A stretch of DNA of 64,000 bases from positions 131,736 to 195,735 of the forward strand of contig NZ_JAUYNX010000015.1 in assembly GCF_030704825.1 (NCBI RefSeq), in the 5' to 3' direction. This DNA is from Brevundimonas sp. GTDB taxonomy: Bacteria > Pseudomonadota > Alphaproteobacteria > Caulobacterales > Caulobacteraceae. This document shows positions 53,430 through 63,676 of this stretch, piece after piece; the first letter of the stretch is position 1; every line of letters starts with the position of its first letter. The notes under the pieces are model-generated. The model ran no database searches and was not told where the DNA came from. It saw nothing but the letters and a program-made list of their open reading frames with translations. The position numbers and the translations under genes were made by a program.

Positions 53430-54800
53430 TCAGTTTTCCGGGGCGGGATCCGGCTCGGTCGCGGCCAGGGCCGTGCCGGGCGGGGTGACCACGACGCCCT
53501 CGGGCGCCGCCGCCAGCTGCGTCAGGTCGCCGCCGGCGCGCAACACGTCGAGGGCCCGTTCCAGCTGGTAGTCCTTGTCCTCGTCATAGGCCTCGCCGGG
53601 GGCCTCGCGCGGCGTGTGCGGCCCCTTGCGCTCGGCCCCGATGGAGGAGTCCAGGGCGGTGGCGTAGGCGGCCTCGGAATAGATGAAGTTGGAGCGCGAC
53701 ACGATCCGCGCCTCGTCCGCCGAGCGGGAGACTTCCAGATCCGGCTCGATGCCGATCTTCTGGATCGAGGCCCCCGAGGGCGTGAAATAGCGCGCCGTGG
53801 TGATCGACAGGGCCCCGTCGGCGCCGTTGCGCAGGGGAATGACCGTCTGCACCGAGCCCTTGCCGAAACTGGTCAGGCCCACGACGGTCGCCCGCCGATG
53901 GTCCTGCAGCGCGCCGGCCACGATCTCCGAGGCCGAGGCCGAGCCGTAGTTGATCAGCACCACCACGGGCAGGCCGCCGGTCAGGTCGCCCGGCCGCGCG
54001 CCGTAGCGCAGGATCTGATCGGCCTTCCGCCCCCGCTGGCTGACGATCTCGCCACGCTCGAGGAAGGCGTCCGACACCGCGATGGCCGCGTCCAGCAGGC
54101 CGCCGCCGTTGTTGCGCAGGTCGAGCACATAGCCCTTGATCGCCGGGTTCTCGGCCTTCAGCCGGGCGATGGTCTCGCCCAGTTCGCGGCCGGTGTTCTC
54201 GTTGAAGGTCGAGACGCGCAGATAGCCGAATTCGCCCTCGATCCGGCCGGTGACGGATTCGATCTTGATGACCTCCCGCGTCAGGACGACCTCGCGCGGC
54301 TCCTCGCCGTCGCGCAGGAAAGTGACCCTGACCGAGGTGCCGACCGCGCCGCGCAGCTTTTCCGACACCTGGCTGACGGTCAGGCCCGCCGCGCTCTGGC
54401 CCTCGATCGAGGAGATGACGTCGCCGGCGTTGACGCCGGCCCGCGCCGCCGGTCCGCCGTCCATGGGCGAGATCACCTTCACCAGCCCGGCCTCGGACTG
54501 GATGGTCAGGCCGACGCCCGAATAGGCCCCCGAGGTGCGCTCCTGCAGTTCCCCGTAGCCGTCCGGCGGCAGATAGTTGGAATGGGGGTCCAGCGCCCCC
54601 ATCATGCCCTGCAGCGCCGCCTCGATCAGTTTCTTGTCGTCAACCGGCACCACATAGGCCTGTTCGACGATGCCCAGCACGTCGCCGAACAGGGCCAGCA
54701 TGCGGAAGGCCTCGTTGCGGGGCGTCTGGCCCACGGCGGTCGCGGCCCCCACGCCGACCAGGGTCACGGCGGCGGCGCCCATCAGAAGCAGCTTACGCAT
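53430..54800 (-). CDS. ctpA: S41 family C-terminal processing peptidase (CtpA type)
   Basis: A 456-residue exported serine protease. Signal peptide ends near AVGQT. A PDZ domain (SGVGL-type binding loop around YSGVGLTIQSEAGLVKVIS) follows, then the S41 core with LRNNGGGLLDAA, nucleophile Ser in NYGSASASEIVAGAL and Lys in SFGKGSVQTVIPL. Family members trim periplasmic proteins and in several bacteria control cell-wall hydrolases, which fits the adjacent envC. The tail beyond residue 400 is acidic and Pro-rich. Confidence 0.92.
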   Translation of the reverse strand: MRKLLLMGAAAVTLVGVGAATAVGQTPRNEAFRMLALFGDVLGIVEQAYVVPVDDKKLIEAALQGMMGALDPHSNYLPPDGYGELQERTSGAYSGVGLTIQSEAGLVKVISPMDGGPAARAGVNAGDVISSIEGQSAAGLTVSQVSEKLRGAVGTSVRVTFLRDGEEPREVVLTREVIKIESVTGRIEGEFGYLRVSTFNENTGRELGETIARLKAENPAIKGYVLDLRNNGGGLLDAAIAVSDAFLERGEIVSQRGRKADQILRYGARPGDLTGGLPVVVLINYGSASASEIVAGALQDHRRATVVGLTSFGKGSVQTVIPLRNGADGALSITTARYFTPSGASIQKIGIEPDLEVSRSADEARIVSRSNFIYSEAAYATALDSSIGAERKGPHTPREAPGEAYDEDKDYQLERALDVLRAGGDLTQLAAAPEGVVVTPPGTALAATEPDPAPEN

Positions 54801-54939
54801 CGGGTCTCTTTCAACGAACAGGCGGCGGACCGGGAAGGCGGCCCTTGGTCAATGCAGATACGGGCCGACCGACGACGAAATCGTGGCCGATCGGCGGTTC
54901 CCGGATAAAATCAGCGTCATCGGCGGTTGGAAAGCGGTT

Positions 54940-56025
54940 TCACCCCTGGCGCAACCACGGGGCCGGATCGATCGGCCGGTCGTCGCGGCGCAACTCGAAC
55001 GCCGCCTCGCCGTCCTCTCCGGTGCGGCCCAGGATCTGGCCGTCGGCGACCCGCGCCCCGGCCTCGACCGAGACCTCGTCGAGCCCCGAGATAACCGCCC
55101 GCCAGCCGGGGCCGAGATCCAGGATCACCACCTGGCCCCAGCCGCTGAGCGGCCCGGCGAAGGCCACCGTCCCGGCCGCCGGGGCGCGGACCCCGGTCCG
55201 GTCGGCGCGCCAGCGCCAGCCGGCGGACTCCCGGCCGAAGCGCCGCGAGGGCGCGCCCGCGACCGGGGGGGTCAGGCGGCTGCGGCCGGCCGGCAGGCGC
55301 GCCACGGCGGGTTCCGCCTCGGTTCCGGGGGGCGGCACGGCCGCCCCCAGCGACCGCAACCGGGCCTCCAGCACGCGGGTGGCGCGTTCGGCGCCCTCGG
55401 CCTCGGCCTTCAGCACCGCCTGAAGCGCGGCCGTGCGGGCCGTCAGCGCCTCGATCGCGGCGCGACGGTCGCCGCGGGCGCTCTCGGTGGTGAACAATCG
55501 CTCGCTGTTCAGGGCGCTGAGCCGTCGCACGCGGACGACCTCGGCCTGGCGGTCGGCCAGTCCCTGGGCCCGGGCCTGCAGCGCCGGGGCCATGGCCCGC
55601 ATCAGTATGGCCGCCCGCACCGTGTCCACCGCCCGGTCGGCCGGAACCAGCAGCGGCGGCGGCGGGCGGCGGCTCATCATCTGCAGGGCGGACAGCAGCC
55701 GGCCCTGGCTCGCGCGCGCCCGCGACAGCCGGGCCACCAGCGCCGCCTCGCGCGCGCTCAGCTCGCGCAGCCGGGCCCGCTGTCCGGCGATCACGGCGTC
55801 ATCCTGGCCGACCGCGGAGCGCAGGGCGGCCAGCCGGCGCTCCAGCCCGGCGATCTCCGCGGCGGCGTCGGCGGCCTGTTGCCGCAGGCGCCGGGCGCGG
55901 GCGCGCTCGTCGCGGAACTCGGCCTGCAGACGCCCGGCCTCGTCCGGCCCGGGCGTCTGGCGCGCGCTGGCCGCCACCGGCAGGGCGAGCAGACAGAGGC
56001 ACAGGATCAGGACCGGGGAACGCAT
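54940..56025 (-). CDS. envC: EnvC-like murein hydrolase activator with degenerate LytM domain
   Basis: 361 residues: signal peptide (cleaved near SARQT), a long coiled coil from about residue 30 to 230 (Arg/Ala/Leu heptads), and a C-terminal LytM fold (GVRAPAAGTVAFAGPLSGWGQVVILDLG ... GARVADGQILGRTGEDGEAAFELR in parts). The HxxxD and HxH zinc ligands of active LytM enzymes are absent: IDHG reads LDLG and HLHFE reads AAFEL. So it should act by activating an amidase, as E. coli EnvC does. ATG overlaps the rlmH stop as TGATG. Confidence 0.9.
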   Translation of the reverse strand: MRSPVLILCLCLLALPVAASARQTPGPDEAGRLQAEFRDERARARRLRQQAADAAAEIAGLERRLAALRSAVGQDDAVIAGQRARLRELSAREAALVARLSRARASQGRLLSALQMMSRRPPPPLLVPADRAVDTVRAAILMRAMAPALQARAQGLADRQAEVVRVRRLSALNSERLFTTESARGDRRAAIEALTARTAALQAVLKAEAEGAERATRVLEARLRSLGAAVPPPGTEAEPAVARLPAGRSRLTPPVAGAPSRRFGRESAGWRWRADRTGVRAPAAGTVAFAGPLSGWGQVVILDLGPGWRAVISGLDEVSVEAGARVADGQILGRTGEDGEAAFELRRDDRPIDPAPWLRQG

Positions 56026-56489
56026 CAGTCGCGATGATAGGGCGATCCCGCCAGGATGGACACGGCGCGATACAGCTGCTCGGCCAGCATGGCCCGGGCC
56101 AGGGCGTGCGGCCAGGTCTGGGGCCCGAAGGCCAGGGTCGAGGCGGCGGCCTCGCGCACGCTCGCATCCAGGCCGTCGGCCCCGCCGATGGCGAAGACCA
56201 GCCGGCGCTCGCCGCGGTCGCGCAGGGCGGCGATGTGGTCCGCGAAGGCGCGGCTGGAGAAGGTCTTGCCGCGCTCGTCGCAGGCGATCAGATGGGCGCC
56301 CTCCGCCGCTTTCAGGATCAGTTCGGCCTCCGGGGCCTTGCCGGTCTTGCGCGGTTCGAGGTCGACCAGCTCCAGCGGACCGAGGCCGAGGGCCCGCCCG
56401 GCCATGGTGGCGCGTTCGGCGTAGTCGGCCGCCAGCACAGCCTCGGGTCCCCGCCCCGGCTTGCCGATGGCGATGACGGCCAGCTTCAT
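56025..56489 (-). CDS. rlmH: 23S rRNA pseudouridine-1915 N3-methyltransferase RlmH
   Basis: A 154-residue SPOUT methyltransferase acting on the 70S ribosome. MKLAVIAIGKPGRGPEAVLAADYAER (in parts), DERGKTFSSRAFADHI, and the trefoil-knot segment VFAIGGADGLDASVR with QTWPHALARAMLAEQLYRA are diagnostic. The final HRD residues are conserved. Follows rsfS by 34 bases. Confidence 0.96.
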   Translation of the reverse strand: MKLAVIAIGKPGRGPEAVLAADYAERATMAGRALGLGPLELVDLEPRKTGKAPEAELILKAAEGAHLIACDERGKTFSSRAFADHIAALRDRGERRLVFAIGGADGLDASVREAAASTLAFGPQTWPHALARAMLAEQLYRAVSILAGSPYHRD

Positions 56490-56523
56490 GGGTTCAGGAC
56501 CGGGAGGTCAGGAGGTCAGGAGA

Positions 56524-56928
56524 TCAGGCGCGCGCGTCGACGCGGTGGCCGCTCTCGACCGACCAGATCTTCTCGATGTTGTAGAAGGCGCGCACCTCGG
56601 GGCGGAACAGGTGGACGATGACGTCGCCCGCATCCAGCAGCACCCAGTCGCAGTGCGGCAGGCCCGAGACCTTGACCTTGCCCAGACCCTGTTCCTTCAG
56701 CGCGCGCTGAAGGTGGTCGGCCAGGGCGCCGACGTGACGGTGCGACCGCCCCGAGGCGATGATCATTGTGTCGGCCATGGGGCTCTTGCCCCTCAGGTCG
56801 ATGAGGACGATGTCCTGGGCCTTGTCGTCGTCGAGACGCGACAGAATGGCCGTTTCCAGAGCGGTGGAGCCGACGGGAAGGGGAGCCTGCGGACCGTCTT
56901 CGGAGCGGATGGGTTCGAATTCGTCCAT
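56524..56928 (-). CDS. rsfS: Ribosome silencing factor RsfS
   Basis: 134 residues. Binds L14 on the 50S subunit and blocks subunit joining under starvation. After a 20-residue N-terminal tail come LDDDKAQDIVLIDLRGKSPMADTMIIASGRS and HCDWVLLDAGDVIVHLFRPEVRAFYNIEKIW (in parts), all typical. Between nadD and rlmH as in many bacteria. Confidence 0.96.
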   Translation of the reverse strand: MDEFEPIRSEDGPQAPLPVGSTALETAILSRLDDDKAQDIVLIDLRGKSPMADTMIIASGRSHRHVGALADHLQRALKEQGLGKVKVSGLPHCDWVLLDAGDVIVHLFRPEVRAFYNIEKIWSVESGHRVDARA

Positions 56929-57025
56929 CTCGTGCGCCGTGTTGGAAACGGCGGCGTCTTGCGCATCGTGCGCGGGCGAGGGGGTCAGCGGAGGGCTCCA
57001 GGGAGATTACTAAAGGCGCAGTCTA

Positions 57026-57790
57026 TCACAAATGCGCGGCGGCGTCACGCGCGGCCCTCAGGGCGGTCGAGGAGCGGGGATTCAGCGGGGCTGTCAGATA
57101 TGTCCAGGCCGGGGCCGCGAGGCCGGGCAGGAGGCGCGCCTGCCGGGTCGGAATGCGCGCCGGAGCGAAGCGGACAGCGGCGGGCGCGGTGCGGCTATGA
57201 TGCAGCGATCCGGGCCGCGCGATCACGGCCACGGGCATGGTCCGCATGATGTCGGTCCAGCCCCGCCAGCGGTGGAAGCCGGCCAGGTTGTCCGACCCCA
57301 TCAGCCAGACGAAGCGCACGCCCGGGTGCCGGGCGGTCAGGGCGCGCAGGGTGTCGACGGTCCATTGCGTCCCGGCCCGGGTCTCGAAATCCGAGACGAC
57401 CATGGCGCGGCCGTCCGCCGCCAGCTTGGCCGCCGCCCGCGCCGAGGCCATGCGCTCTTCCAGCGGGGCGCTGTCGCGGGCGTCCTTGAGCGGGTTCTGC
57501 GGCGACACCAGCCAGACGACCCGGTCCAGCCCCAGCCGTCGCATGGCCGTCTCGGCCACATGGGCGTGGCCGTCGTGGGCGGGGTTGAAGGAGCCGCCGA
57601 ACAGGCCGACCGCCATGCCGGGCTGGAGATCCAGCCCGTCGCGCAGGACGCCGCGGCGCGGCCCCTGGGCTTTCGGCGCTGGACCGGCGTGGAAGAAGGA
57701 CAAGGCGCGCTCGCGGGGACTTATGCTCAGCAGGGAGCTAACACGCGGACAGGCCCGTGTCTGCGGTCGTTCGGCGCCGTCGGCGCTCAA
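57026..57790 (-). CDS. nadD: Nicotinate-nucleotide adenylyltransferase NadD
   Basis: Makes deamido-NAD from nicotinate mononucleotide and ATP. GLFGGSFNPAHDGHAHVAE contains the HxGH motif and the C-terminal PRSSTALRAAR is the ISSTxxR motif. From ATG 57790 it is 254 residues, with about 58 extra N-terminal residues, some resembling the extended starts of other alphaproteobacterial NadD proteins; ATG 57616 (MAVGLFGG) would give a minimal enzyme. The start is therefore unresolved. It begins 4 bases after the proA stop. Confidence 0.93.
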   Translation of the reverse strand: MSADGAERPQTRACPRVSSLLSISPRERALSFFHAGPAPKAQGPRRGVLRDGLDLQPGMAVGLFGGSFNPAHDGHAHVAETAMRRLGLDRVVWLVSPQNPLKDARDSAPLEERMASARAAAKLAADGRAMVVSDFETRAGTQWTVDTLRALTARHPGVRFVWLMGSDNLAGFHRWRGWTDIMRTMPVAVIARPGSLHHSRTAPAAVRFAPARIPTRQARLLPGLAAPAWTYLTAPLNPRSSTALRAARDAAAHL

Positions 57791-57794
57791 AGTG

Positions 57795-59087
57795 TCAGGA
57801 CCGGATCTGGCCCTGGCCGCGGATGACGTATTTGAAACTGGTCAGCTGTTCGGCGCCCACCGGGCCTCGCGCGTGCAGCCGGTCGGTGGAGATGCCGATC
57901 TCGCCGCCGAAGCCGAACTCGCCGCCGTCGGCGAACTGGGTCGAGGCGTTGGCGAGGACGATGCCGGCGTCGACCTGGTCCAGGAACCGCTCGACGGCGG
58001 CAGGGTCGGAGGCCACGATCGCCTCGGTGTGGCCCGAGCCGTGGCGCGCGATGTGGTCGAGGGCCGCGTCGATCCCGTCGACCACCCGCACGGCGAGGAT
58101 CGGTTCAAGATATTCGGTCGACCAGTCGGCCTCGCTCGCCGGGGTCGCCGCCGGGATCAGGACGCGGGTCGCCCCGTCGCCCCGCAGTTCGCAACCGGCC
58201 CCGGTCAGGTCGGCGGCGATCAGAGGCAGCAGGCCGGGGGCGGCGGCCCGGTCGACCAGCAAGGTCTCCGCCGCGCCGCACACCGACACCCGCCGCATCT
58301 TGGCGTTCAGCACGACCGCCCGGGCCATGGCCGGATCGGCGCTGGCGTGGACATAGACGTGGTTGACCCCTTCAAGATGTCCCAGCACCGGGACGCGCGC
58401 CTCGCGCCGCACCCGTTCGACCAGGGAGCGCCCGCCGCGCGGGATCAGCAGGTCGATGTTTCCCTCCAGGCCGGCCAGCATGAAGCCGACGGCGGCGCGG
58501 TCGCGGCTGGCGACCATCTGCACCGTGTCGGGAGACAGGCCGGCGGCCTCGAGCCCCTGGACGAGCGCGGCGTGGATGGCCAGGTTCGAGCGCAGGCACT
58601 CCGAACCGCCGCGCAGGATCACGGCGTTCCCGGCCCGCACGGACAGGGCGGCGGCGTCGGCGGTGACGTTCGGCCGGCTCTCGTAGACGATGGCCAGCAC
58701 GCCGATGGGGGTGCGCACCCGGGCGATGTCCAGACCGTTGGCCGGCGTCCAGCGCGCCGTCTGTGCGCCGACCGGATCCGGGATGGCGGCGATGGCGGCC
58801 AGGGCCGAGGCGACGCCCTCCAGCCGGGCGGGATCGAGGGCGAGGCGATCCATCATGGCGGCGGCCATGCCCCCCGACCGGGCGGCTTCCAGATCGGCGG
58901 CGTTGGCCTCCAGCACCCGGGCGGATCGCGCTCTCAAGGCCCCGGCCATGCCGGCGATGGCGCGGGTGCGGGTTTCGGGCCCGGCGAGCGCCAGGGCGCG
59001 GGCGGCGGCGCGGGCGCGATGGCCCATGGCCAGCATATCGGCCTCGAGATCGGCCACGGGGGTCGGGGATGATGCGTCGGGGCTCAT
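57795..59087 (-). CDS. proA: Gamma-glutamyl phosphate reductase ProA
   Basis: Second step of proline synthesis. 430 residues. Key regions: VLAIVYESRPNVTADAAALSVRAGNAVILRGGSE (in parts VYESRPNVTADAA, GNAVILRGGSE), LIPRGGRSLVERV, and the catalytic Cys in RRVSVCGAAETLLVD. Follows proB by 38 bases, forming a proBA operon. Confidence 0.96.
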   Translation of the reverse strand: MSPDASSPTPVADLEADMLAMGHRARAAARALALAGPETRTRAIAGMAGALRARSARVLEANAADLEAARSGGMAAAMMDRLALDPARLEGVASALAAIAAIPDPVGAQTARWTPANGLDIARVRTPIGVLAIVYESRPNVTADAAALSVRAGNAVILRGGSECLRSNLAIHAALVQGLEAAGLSPDTVQMVASRDRAAVGFMLAGLEGNIDLLIPRGGRSLVERVRREARVPVLGHLEGVNHVYVHASADPAMARAVVLNAKMRRVSVCGAAETLLVDRAAAPGLLPLIAADLTGAGCELRGDGATRVLIPAATPASEADWSTEYLEPILAVRVVDGIDAALDHIARHGSGHTEAIVASDPAAVERFLDQVDAGIVLANASTQFADGGEFGFGGEIGISTDRLHARGPVGAEQLTSFKYVIRGQGQIRS

Positions 59088-59125
59088 CCGCTCAGGGTCG
59101 CATCGTCGACGCCGGTTTCAAAGAC

Positions 59126-60273
59126 TCAGATCCGGCGAAGGGCCAGATCGTCGGCATGGACCACCACCGGTCCGCCCTCATAGCCCAGGGCGGCGGCCAG
59201 ATCGGCGGAGCGGACCCCGACGATCCGCGACAGGTCGCCGGCGTCATAGCGGACCAGTCCGCGGGCGATCCCGGTTCCGGCGCCGTCGACGATGTCGACC
59301 GGATCGCCCTTGCCGAAGGCGCCGCTGGCCGAGACCAGTCCCACGGCCAGAAGCGATTTGCCCTCCAGCAGGGCGCGGGCGCAGCCCGGGTCGACCACCA
59401 GTTCGCCGCGCGGGGCCAGGGAACCGCCGATCCATTGCTTGTAGGCGGCCTTCACCGTCGTGGCCGCCCGGATCAGGGTGCTGCGCGTCTCCCCGCCGAA
59501 GGTTTCGCCCGCCTCCATCGACCGGCCGGCGGCGATCAGGGTGGCGCAGCCGGCGTCGGCGGCGATCCGGGCGGCCATCAACTTGGTGGCCATGCCGCCG
59601 GTGCCCATGCCCGCCCCGGCGTTCGGGCCGGTCGCCATCGCCTCGATCGCGGGGGTCAGGGTCTCGACGACCGGAATATGGACGGCGTCGGGTTGGGTCC
59701 GCGGGTCGGCGGTGTAGAGGCCGTCGACGTCGGACAGCAGGATCAGCAGATCGGCGCCGATCATCTGGGCCACGCGGGCCGCCAGCCGGTCGTTGTCGCC
59801 GTAGCGAATCTCGTCGGTGGCCACGGTGTCGTTCTCGTTGACCACCGGGATCACGCCCATGTCCAGCAGGGCTCCGACGGTGGCGCGGGCGTTGAGCCAG
59901 CGCCGCCGCGTCTCGGTGTCGTCGCGGGTCAGCAGGATCTGGGCCGTGACCACGCCGTGCGGCTCGAAGACCGAGGCCCAGGCCGCCATCAGCAGGGACT
60001 GGCCCACCGCGGCCGAGGCCTGTTTGCCGTCGAGGCTTCCGGCCCGCGCCTTCGGTCCCAGCCTTCGGGCGCCGAGGGCGACGGCGCCCGAGGAGACCAC
60101 CAGCACCTGCTTGCCGTCCGCCATCCAGCCGGCGACGCGCGCGGCCAGCCCCTCCAGCCGGGCCCGGTCGACGGCGTTGGTCCGGCCGTCGACCAGCAGG
60201 GACGAGCCGATCTTGAGCACGATGCGCCGGGCGTCGGCGATCGCCCGGTCGGATCGGGACGCGCCGTCGACCA

Positions 60274-60274
<1 letters not shown>
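59126..60274 (-). CDS. proB: Glutamate 5-kinase ProB
   Basis: First, feedback-inhibited step of proline synthesis. 382 residues with an N-terminal amino-acid kinase domain ([51 protein letters not shown] in parts, [19 protein letters not shown]) and a C-terminal PUA domain from about residue 285. ATG 60274 overlaps the obgE stop as TGATG. Confidence 0.96.
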
Positions 60275-61362
<1,088 letters not shown>

Positions 61363-61416
61363 TTACAGGCGGGAGCGGCGTTTGACTAACGCGGGTCCCG
61401 GCCGGATGATCGAAGC

Positions 61417-61824
61417 ATGGGAGTGCAGGAGACCATCGCCGTCTGGACCGATCGCGAGGCGACCCTCGACGAGGAACTGAGGGCGCTCGGCGAGGACGAG
61501 GTTTTCGAGATGGCCAATCTGCCGCCCGACTGGACCGGCGTCCTGGCGACGATCTTCATCTCCACCGCCATGGGCCGGCATGGTCCGCGCGTGAAGGTCT
61601 ACCTCAAGCCCGGCCGAACCCAGCCCAGCGCCTCGATCTCCATCGGGCCGCAACCGCGCGTTCTGGCCAGCAGTCTGGACGAACGCGACCTGAACAGGAT
61701 CGCACCCAAGGCCCTGGAATGGGTCGCCCTGAACCATGAGGCGCTGACGCGCTTCTGGTTCGAGGGCGAGACCATGCTGATCGCCGACGTCAGCGACTTC
61801 GCCCGGGGCCTTCGCCGGGTCTGA
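61417..61824 (+). CDS. Hypothetical protein, unknown
   Basis: 135 residues, soluble. IFISTAMGRHGPRVKVYLKPGRTQPSASISIG looks like a conserved block (given in parts: GRHGPRVKVYLKPGRTQPS, ASISIG) and RFWFEGETMLIADVSDFARGL closes it. It resembles a small family found in Caulobacterales, but I do not recognise a domain name. It is divergent from obgE and convergent with ald, 6 bases away. Confidence 0.7.
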   Translation: MGVQETIAVWTDREATLDEELRALGEDEVFEMANLPPDWTGVLATIFISTAMGRHGPRVKVYLKPGRTQPSASISIGPQPRVLASSLDERDLNRIAPKALEWVALNHEALTRFWFEGETMLIADVSDFARGLRRV

Positions 61825-61830
61825 CGCGGG

Positions 61831-62949
61831 TCAGCCCTTGGCCCACACCCCGAACGGATCGCTCCACGGCATGTCCAGGGCCTCGGCGACCGCCGGATAG
61901 GTGATCTCGCCCTTGAGCACGTTCAGGCCGCGCGCCAGGTGCGGGTTCCGCTTCAGCGCCTCCAGACCCTTGTCGGCCAATGCCAGGCCGAAGGGCAGGG
62001 TGGCGTTGTTCAGGGCTTCCGACGATGTGCGGGGGGCCGCGCCCGGCATGTTGGCGACGCAATAGTGGACCACGCCGTCGATGACATAGGTCGGGTCCTC
62101 GTGGGTGGTGGCCTTCGAGGTCTCGAAACAGCCGCCCTGGTCGATGGCGACGTCGACCAGAACCGAGCCGGGCTTCATCTGCTTCAGGTGTTCGCGCTTG
62201 ATCAGCTTGGGGGCCTCGGCGCCCGGGACCAGCACGGCGCCGATGATGACGTCGGCCTTGACCAGTTCCTCCTCGATCGCGCCGATCGAGGAATAGCGGG
62301 TGACGACCCGGCCGTTGGTCACTTCATCGATATAGGCCATGCGCGGGATGGAGCGTTCCAGCACCACCACCTCGGCGCCCAGGCCCATGGCCATGCGGGC
62401 CGCGTTGAGGCCGACGACGCCGCCGCCCAGCACCAGCACGCGCGCCGGAGCCACGCCCGGAACGCCGCAGAACAGCAGGCCCATGCCGCCGTTGTGCTTC
62501 AGCAGGGTCTCGGCGGCCGAGAAGACGGCGATCCGGCCGGCGACCTCCGACATCGGGGCCAGCAGCGGCAGGCCCTTGCGGTCGTCGGTGACGGTCTCGT
62601 AGGCCACGGCGGCGCATTTCGAGGCCAGCAGACCCTTCGTCTGCTCCGGGTCGGGGGCCAGGTGCAGATAGGTGAACAGGATCTGGTCCTCGCGGAGCAT
62701 TTCCCACTCGACCTTTTGCGGCTCCTTGACCTTCACGATCATGTCGTTGCCGGCGAAGATGTCGGCGGCGCTGGCGGCGATCTTCGCCCCGGCCTTTTTG
62801 TAGTCGGCGTCGGTGAAGCCCGCGCCGAGGCCGGCGCCGGTCTCGATCGAGACCGTATGGCCGTGGGCGACATATTCGCGCACCGCGGTCGGCGTCAGGC
62901 CGACGCGGTGTTCGTTTTTCTTGATTTCCTTGGGGACGCCGACGCGCAT
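61831..62949 (-). CDS. ald: Alanine dehydrogenase Ald
   Basis: Oxidises L-alanine to pyruvate with NAD+, or the reverse. 372 residues. MRVGVPKEIKKNEHRVGLTP, VKVKEPQKVEWEMLREDQILFTYLHLA (in parts), the NAD-binding VLVLGGGVVGLNAARMAMGLG and LVDVAIDQGGCFETSKATTHE (in parts) are all typical. It is divergent from a Lrp/AsnC regulator, a common pairing that implies alanine-responsive control. Confidence 0.96.
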   Translation of the reverse strand: MRVGVPKEIKKNEHRVGLTPTAVREYVAHGHTVSIETGAGLGAGFTDADYKKAGAKIAASAADIFAGNDMIVKVKEPQKVEWEMLREDQILFTYLHLAPDPEQTKGLLASKCAAVAYETVTDDRKGLPLLAPMSEVAGRIAVFSAAETLLKHNGGMGLLFCGVPGVAPARVLVLGGGVVGLNAARMAMGLGAEVVVLERSIPRMAYIDEVTNGRVVTRYSSIGAIEEELVKADVIIGAVLVPGAEAPKLIKREHLKQMKPGSVLVDVAIDQGGCFETSKATTHEDPTYVIDGVVHYCVANMPGAAPRTSSEALNNATLPFGLALADKGLEALKRNPHLARGLNVLKGEITYPAVAEALDMPWSDPFGVWAKG

Positions 62950-63069
62950 GGGAGTTTCCTGTCTGGAGAGGCTGCGGGCGGGCTCTTCGGCCGCCTCGCT
63001 TCGCGCGGCAATCTAGCGGCGGTTTGAACGCAGGTTCCTGTTCTTTTCAGCGACTGAACGCCATACACT

Positions 63070-63082
63070 CGCAGAATCTGCG
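63070..63082. promoter_or_regulatory. Palindromic site between ald and the Lrp-type gene, possible operator
   Basis: CGCAGA-A-TCTGCG is a perfect 13-base palindrome, 14 bases before the proposed regulator start, within the divergent 146-bp spacer. Lrp/AsnC regulators commonly bind such sites and autoregulate. Binding is inferred only. Confidence 0.55.
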
Positions 63083-63095
63083 AAAGAGGCCTGAT

Positions 63096-63572
63096 TTGAA
63101 GACGATTTCCGCCGTCGCCCTCGACGACACCGACCGCAGGATGATCCGCGCCCTGCAGGGCGACGGGCGCATGACCAACGCCGACCTGGCCCGGACGGTG
63201 AACCTGTCCGAGAGCGCCTGCCTGCGCCGTCTGCGGGCGCTGGAGGCGGCGGAGGTGATCAGCCGCTACGCCGCCATCATCAACGAACGCGCCGTCGGCC
63301 TGCCGATCAGCGTGTTCGTGACCGTGACCCTGTCGTCCCAGGCCGAGGCGTCCCTCACCGCCTTCGAGACCGCCATCTCGACCGTGCCCGAGGTGGTCGA
63401 ATGCTATCTGATGACCGGCGGCTCGGACTATCTGCTGCGGCTGGTGGTGCGCGACGTCGACGATCTGGAGCGGGTCCACTCGCGCGAGCTGACCCGGATC
63501 CCCGGCGTTACCCGGGTGTCGTCCAGCGTGGCCATGCGGACGGTGGTCAAGCGCGGAGCGCTGCCGGTCTGA
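63096..63572 (+). CDS. Lrp/AsnC family regulator, likely controller of ald
   Basis: 158 residues from TTG 63096. HTH near the N-terminus ([30 protein letters not shown] in parts: [19 protein letters not shown]) followed by the RAM effector domain ([39 protein letters not shown]). GAGG lies 9 bases before the TTG, and no ATG or GTG fits between it and the HTH. The upstream TTG at 63024 has no supporting motif. Its position suggests it activates ald in response to alanine. Confidence 0.88.
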   Translation: MKTISAVALDDTDRRMIRALQGDGRMTNADLARTVNLSESACLRRLRALEAAEVISRYAAIINERAVGLPISVFVTVTLSSQAEASLTAFETAISTVPEVVECYLMTGGSDYLLRLVVRDVDDLERVHSRELTRIPGVTRVSSSVAMRTVVKRGALPV

Positions 63573-63596
63573 GGCGGGCGCCCGCGAACCCGCCTC
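63571..63596 (+). terminator. Hairpin at the end of the Lrp-type gene
   Basis: GAGGCGGG (63571-63578) and CCCGCCTC (63589-63596) form a perfect 8-bp stem overlapping the stop codon. No T-tract follows, so it may be Rho-dependent or just a stabilising hairpin. Confidence 0.5.
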
Positions 63597-63676
63597 CGGG
63601 ACTTTTCCGGGGAGCCCGCCGCGCGAAACCCGGAGCGCGCCTTGCTCCCGCCCGCGACCCGCCTTATCCCCGGTCC

